Shown piece by piece: positions 6,329-9,527 of a DNA stretch of 9,527 bases. Origin of the DNA: Clostridia bacterium (GTDB taxonomy: Bacteria; Bacillota_A; Clostridia; Lachnospirales; Lachnospiraceae). The DNA lies in NCBI GenBank assembly GCA_012515365.1, contig JAAYYM010000207.1, forward strand, positions 1 to 9,527, in the 5' to 3' direction. The first letter of the stretch is position 1; each line of letters begins with the position of its first letter. The notes beneath the pieces were generated by a model. The model was given only the letters and a program-made list of their open reading frames with translations, was not told the origin of the DNA and made no database searches. A program made the translations under genes and the position numbers.

Positions 6329-6357
6329 AAGTTAGTTCTTTCTAACTGTAATTTCAA
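6329..6357 (-). promoter_or_regulatory. Candidate feo operon promoter
   Basis: On the minus strand TTGAAA (6357-6352), a 17-nt spacer and TAACTT (6334-6329) form the best candidate located between the terminator-like hairpin and feoA. The -10 is poor (3 of 6 bases). Palindrome B lies between and over these elements, so a bound repressor would exclude RNA polymerase. A second pair, TTGACA (6418-6413), 17 nt and TAACTT (6395-6390), overlaps the end of the kinase gene and palindrome D in the same geometry, but lies upstream of the terminator-like hairpin. Confidence 0.4.
6331..6346. promoter_or_regulatory. Operator-like palindrome B upstream of feoA
   Basis: GTTAG-TTCTTT-CTAAC, with flanking A and T extending the symmetry to 6 bp per arm. 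Its centre is 33 bp from box A and 35 bp from box C, and it overlaps the candidate feo promoter. A DtxR/MntR-type regulator is the likely binder because one is encoded at the other end of the operon (inferred). Confidence 0.62.
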
Positions 6358-6381
6358 AAAAAGCAGTTAGAAACTTCTAAC
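6356..6381 (-). terminator. Candidate terminator of the sensor-kinase genes, overlapping palindrome C
   Basis: On the minus strand the GTTAGA...TCTAAC hairpin (6381-6366) is followed, after TGC, by seven T (6362-6356). It begins 33 bp after the stop of the kinase-like gene. The stem is short and AT-rich, so termination may be weak. The same bases are box C of the operator array, so either reading, or both, may hold. Confidence 0.4.
6366..6381. promoter_or_regulatory. Operator-like palindrome C upstream of feoA
   Basis: GTTAG-AAACTT-CTAAC on the plus strand. The symmetry extends into the spacer (GTTAGAA/TTCTAAC, 7 bp per arm), making it the most symmetric of the four. Its centre is 26 bp from box D. 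Confidence 0.6.
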
Positions 6382-6391
6382 CAACTAATAA

Positions 6392-6407
6392 GTTAGCACT
6401 TTCTAAC
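6392..6407. promoter_or_regulatory. Operator-like palindrome D upstream of feoA
   Basis: GTTAG-CACTTT-CTAAC, beginning 8 bp after the end of the kinase-like gene in its direction of transcription. It overlaps the TTGACA-17-TAACTT promoter-like pair and has the same 16-bp geometry as boxes B and C. Confidence 0.6.
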
Positions 6408-6414
6408 CGCCTTG

Positions 6415-7845
6415 TCAACTATTTTCTTGTATCAACTGCGCTAATGTGATATACAGCTGTTCAGGTGCCACAGGTTTTGTCAAATGCGCATTCATTCCTG
6501 CGTCCTTTGTTGCCTTTTGATCCTCATCATAAGAGTTTGCCGTCACTGCGACAATCGGGATTGTAGCCGCATCCTCACGAGCAAGTGATCTGATGCGAAC
6601 AGTTGCTTCAATACCATCCATGACAGGCATTCGTATATCCATCAGGATCGCCTTAAATTCTCCATATTTCGATTGTTTAAAAAGTTCCAGACCTGCCTGA
6701 CCATTTTCTGCAATGATGACTTCGCTTCCCATTCTCTCTAAAAGTTTACGGGTGATTTCTGCATTGATATGCTGATCCTCGCATAGAAGGATTCTGCTTC
6801 CTTTTAAAACTGCATATAGATGATTTTTCTCCTGTAATTTTGAATCCGCATGCTGTTTCGGCACCTCAAGTGATTTTGTTGTGTCATATAGCTCTGTCTC
6901 ATTTTGATAGTCTAGGGTTTGATTGATCAGATTAAGCAGACTCTTGCCTGAGTCCTCTATAAGCTCCATATTATGACGAAGTACTGTAGCATCTGATTCA
7001 TTCTTTGAAACCGCTGCCATACCAAGAATTCCATTCATCGGTGTACGCATTTCATGACTCATTCTGGAATAAAATTCAAACTGAAGCTTTCCATCACGTA
7101 CCTTCATATATTTGATGTAAAAGGTCAGAAAAAGTCCGAACATCATGATCATAGTAAGGAAAATTAACACTACAAGCAACACTACCATTTTCTCAATGCT
7201 CAATCTATACGGATCGGGATCTGTATCAATTCCTAGCAATCCCACGAAATTACCTTCTGTTGTGTAAACAGGTGCATAGCCTGTGATATAATTCCCCCAT
7301 GCATCGGACGAGTAGGTTCCAAAGGGCTGCTTAAATATCATTCCCTGTTTTTGTTCTTCATCCAGTACCGTATAACGATAAATATCATCGCGCCTAGCTA
7401 CTACAAACTCACCCTGCTCATTGATCTTTCCATTTAAGAGCCACATGGCGTCCATAGGACGTTCCATATTGATTCCTAAAAAGTCAGCGGCTTTCTTATC
7501 CTCACAATAGATCATTTCATCCCTTGCAAGAGGCATTAGTAAATAAACATTGGTAACACGTGCGTTCAGCTTAACCCCATCACCAATTCTGATCAGTCTC
7601 TGATTAATCGGGTCGACTTCCATGTCATTAAATGAAAGAGATTTCATATAGTTAACCTCTTCATCCGTGATCACAAAATTATTCTTCACTAATAATGCAA
7701 TATCAATTGCAGCTGCTTCTCCGGAATGCATCAACTGATTATAGATATAACGGCTGCCAAGAAAGAGACCTGTTCCGACCACAAATAACAATATCAGAGA
7801 CAACAATATAATACGTCTGACTGATGCCATACTCTTTTTTCTCAT
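6415..7845 (-). CDS. Membrane sensor with HisKA and REC domains but no ATPase domain
   Basis: 476 residues. A membrane helix at about 11-31 and a second at 220-245 bracket an extracytoplasmic region (32-219). That region ends in APVYTTEGNFVGLLGID, typical of Cache/PAS-like ligand sensors. A HisKA segment follows (about 257-318) with an intact H-box, SHEMRTP, and His264. A 30-residue linker then leads straight into a receiver domain (350-472) with Glu356/Asp357, phospho-acceptor Asp403 in MDIRMP, Thr435 and Lys457. The N-box, DxGxG and GxGxG motifs of the ATP-binding domain are all missing, so it cannot phosphorylate itself. It is a paralogue of the complete hybrid kinase directly upstream (85-bp gap), which may phosphorylate it or pair with it. 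The start at ATG 7845 has AAAGGAA 8 nt upstream. No DNA-binding output domain is present. The signal sensed is unknown. Confidence 0.88.
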   Translation of the reverse strand: MRKKSMASVRRIILLSLILLFVVGTGLFLGSRYIYNQLMHSGEAAAIDIALLVKNNFVITDEEVNYMKSLSFNDMEVDPINQRLIRIGDGVKLNARVTNVYLLMPLARDEMIYCEDKKAADFLGINMERPMDAMWLLNGKINEQGEFVVARRDDIYRYTVLDEEQKQGMIFKQPFGTYSSDAWGNYITGYAPVYTTEGNFVGLLGIDTDPDPYRLSIEKMVVLLVVLIFLTMIMMFGLFLTFYIKYMKVRDGKLQFEFYSRMSHEMRTPMNGILGMAAVSKNESDATVLRHNMELIEDSGKSLLNLINQTLDYQNETELYDTTKSLEVPKQHADSKLQEKNHLYAVLKGSRILLCEDQHINAEITRKLLERMGSEVIIAENGQAGLELFKQSKYGEFKAILMDIRMPVMDGIEATVRIRSLAREDAATIPIVAVTANSYDEDQKATKDAGMNAHLTKPVAPEQLYITLAQLIQENS

Positions 7846-7854
7846 GTTTGTCGT

Positions 7855-7902
7855 TCCTTTCTTGGTTTAAAACGTTCCATCTGATCTTCTTTTTTGGTTT
7901 AA
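7855..7902 (-). repeat. Imperfect direct repeat in the gap between the two kinase genes
   Basis: TTAAACCAAAAAAGAA (7902-7887, minus strand) recurs as TTAAACCAAGAAAGGA (7870-7855) with 14 of 16 matches, 32 bp apart. The second copy contains the ribosome binding site of the downstream gene. It may be chance in AT-rich DNA or a short duplication. Nothing else is seen in the 85-bp gap. Confidence 0.3.
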
Positions 7903-7930
7903 CATTCAACCGGCTCCCAAAATACTGCCT

Positions 7931-9527
7931 TTAATCGCTCATCATTTTCATAATTTCCTGAACCAAAGTCTGATAAAGCAGCTGTGGAATGACTGGTTTC
8001 GCAAGGTGCGTATTGATCCCTGCCTGATAGCTTTTTTGAATATCCTCCTCAAATGCATTGGCTGTCATCGCTATGATCGGAATGGTCTTGGCATCCTCCC
8101 GGTGAAGCGCACGTATCCTTTTTGATGCTTCCAGTCCATCCATAACCGGCATGCGAATATCCATGATGATGAACTGATAACCCCCAAATTTTGAAGCCTT
8201 GAATATTTCCACTGCCTCTTTGCCATTAAAGCATTGATCCACGATCAGACCTTCTTTTTCAAGCAATGTCGATGCAATTTTCAAATTAAGTGGATGATCA
8301 TCTACGAGCAAGACCCGTTTTCCACGTAATACCGTAAAATCTGTTACCTCTTTAAGTATCTGTTTCATGTTATCACTGTACCGATATTCATTATGCATCG
8401 TCATGATAAAAGTACTGCCCTTATTCACCTCACTGATAACATCTATTTCTCCGCCCATCGCATGTATGATTTCCTTTACAAGTGCAAGGCCAAGTCCTGT
8501 ACCTCTGACGGTTCCGGAATAAGCATTTTTTTCCTGTGCAAATGGTTTGAAAATTGCGCTCTTGATAAATTGTTTACTCATTCCACAGCCGGTGTCGCTA
8601 ATGATGATCTGATCCAGTGAATCATACTCATCTCTCTTGATCGGATTAAATCTGATTTCTACAGTTCCACCCGGTGGACAGAATTTGCAAGCATTACTTA
8701 ACAAATTCATGATCGCCTGTTTGATACGAAGTGAGTCTATATAAAACTCTACCTGATCTAATTGTTCTGCATCCGGATATAGAAATCTGATTCCCTTTAC
8801 CTGCATCATACCCTCGATCATGGAACAGCAGGTTGACAAGATATCTGATATTTTGGTCCATTCCCGATTCAATTCTAATCTTCCGCTTTCTATGCGGCTC
8901 ATATCCAATACATCATTCAGCAGACTAAGCATATATTGACTGCTCTCATCAATCTCATGTAGATAATTCAGTGTTTTGGCATCTGTTGCCGTATCAATTG
9001 CTAATTTTGTCATGCCGATAATGCCATTCATCGGTGTTCGTATTTCATGACTCATCTGGGAAAGAAAGTCTGATTTTGCGCGATCAGCCCTTTTCACTTT
9101 ATTCAGTGCAATTTGCAGCTGTCTGTTTTTATCTGTCCATTCCTTATCAACATCGCGAAGGATACCGATCAGACGGATCAGCTTATCTTCTTCATCTCGT
9201 TCAGAATAGCAGGTAAGCTCATTGAAACGATATGTGCCATCCTTCATCTTCATACGAAGCACAATGGTTTCATTCTCATTGTTTTCCTGCTGTTTCTTCA
9301 TATAGTCAAGCAGCAGATTGATATCATCATGATGAATGCTGTCTTTCAGACTTTTTATTCCCATGATAACTTCAAATCCGTCCTCACTGATCGCATATTG
9401 TGAAAACTGCTCTGAAGAATAGAATCCATTATGGCTGTCCCATTCAAAAAAGACGGTTCCGGTCATATTGAGAATTCTGCGATAGTATTCCTGCTCTTGG
9501 ATCGCACGCATGGCGTGTTCCGTCACA
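7931..9527 (-). CDS. PAS-containing hybrid histidine kinase (N-terminus cut by window edge)
   Basis: At least 531 codons are open to the right edge. The first start-like codon (GTG at 9526) is probably internal, so the true N-terminus lies outside. Numbering from that GTG: a PAS domain of the PAS_3 type (about 12-128, ending [12 protein letters not shown]), HisKA with H-box SHEIRTP and His160, then HATPase_c with N-box NLLSNACKF (Asn278), DTGCGM (311-316) and GTGLGL (342-347). A receiver domain (402-528) follows with Asp409/Asp410, phospho-acceptor Asp456 in MDIRMP, Thr488 and Lys510. All catalytic motifs are present, so it should autophosphorylate and pass phosphate to its own receiver. There is no membrane segment in the visible part and no output domain, so a separate phosphotransfer protein and response regulator are expected elsewhere. 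It is the upstream neighbour and paralogue of the ATPase-less sensor and is probably co-transcribed with it. Confidence 0.93.
   Translation of the reverse strand, partial: VTEHAMRAIQEQEYYRRILNMTGTVFFEWDSHNGFYSSEQFSQYAISEDGFEVIMGIKSLKDSIHHDDINLLLDYMKKQQENNENETIVLRMKMKDGTYRFNELTCYSERDEEDKLIRLIGILRDVDKEWTDKNRQLQIALNKVKRADRAKSDFLSQMSHEIRTPMNGIIGMTKLAIDTATDAKTLNYLHEIDESSQYMLSLLNDVLDMSRIESGRLELNREWTKISDILSTCCSMIEGMMQVKGIRFLYPDAEQLDQVEFYIDSLRIKQAIMNLLSNACKFCPPGGTVEIRFNPIKRDEYDSLDQIIISDTGCGMSKQFIKSAIFKPFAQEKNAYSGTVRGTGLGLALVKEIIHAMGGEIDVISEVNKGSTFIMTMHNEYRYSDNMKQILKEVTDFTVLRGKRVLLVDDHPLNLKIASTLLEKEGLIVDQCFNGKEAVEIFKASKFGGYQFIIMDIRMPVMDGLEASKRIRALHREDAKTIPIIAMTANAFEEDIQKSYQAGINTHLAKPVIPQLLYQTLVQEIMKMMSD

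Noticed and set aside
6250..6414. Riboswitch upstream of feoA
   Set aside because: The structure seen is short DNA palindromes typical of protein operators; no recognisable riboswitch core was found.
9524..9526. GTG as the true start of the hybrid kinase
   Set aside because: It lies at the very edge of the window with the frame still open, so the gene is treated as 5'-truncated.

Overview
The window looks like a Firmicutes chromosome segment, most likely from a gut Lachnospiraceae-type clostridium. This is inferred from AT-rich intergenic DNA, strong AGGAGG-type ribosome binding sites, a feoA-feoA-feoB-Cys-rich-protein iron operon, a GH120 beta-xylosidase and PAS/hybrid histidine kinases. 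All genes but one lie on the minus strand, so reading order along the transcripts is right to left.

Right part (6415-9527): two paralogous sensor proteins. The upstream one (7931 to the right edge, N-terminus cut off) is a complete PAS-HisKA-HATPase-REC hybrid histidine kinase. The downstream one (6415-7845) is membrane-anchored with an extracytoplasmic Cache-like sensor, an intact phospho-histidine region and a REC domain, but has no ATPase domain. It probably depends on a kinase in trans, and its neighbour is the obvious candidate.

Middle part (2978-6414): a ferrous-iron uptake operon. A 165-bp control region carries four near-identical GTTAG-N6-CTAAC palindromes, a likely promoter and a terminator-like hairpin. 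It is followed by two feoA genes, feoB (with a long acidic outward loop), a 182-bp gap full of hairpins and repeated sequence, and a small FeoB-associated Cys-rich membrane protein that starts at GTG. Converging on the operon's end is the only plus-strand gene (2585-2962), a short DtxR/MntR-family metal-dependent repressor. It is the natural candidate to bind the feo palindromes, although that link is inferred.

Left part (1-2457): an EamA/DMT transporter and, 33 bp downstream, a GH120 beta-xylosidase that runs off the left edge. These form a probable two-gene unit transcribed divergently from the regulator. No RNA genes, CRISPR arrays or transposase genes were seen. The largest gene-free stretches are 182, 165 and 127 bp, and each is described below.
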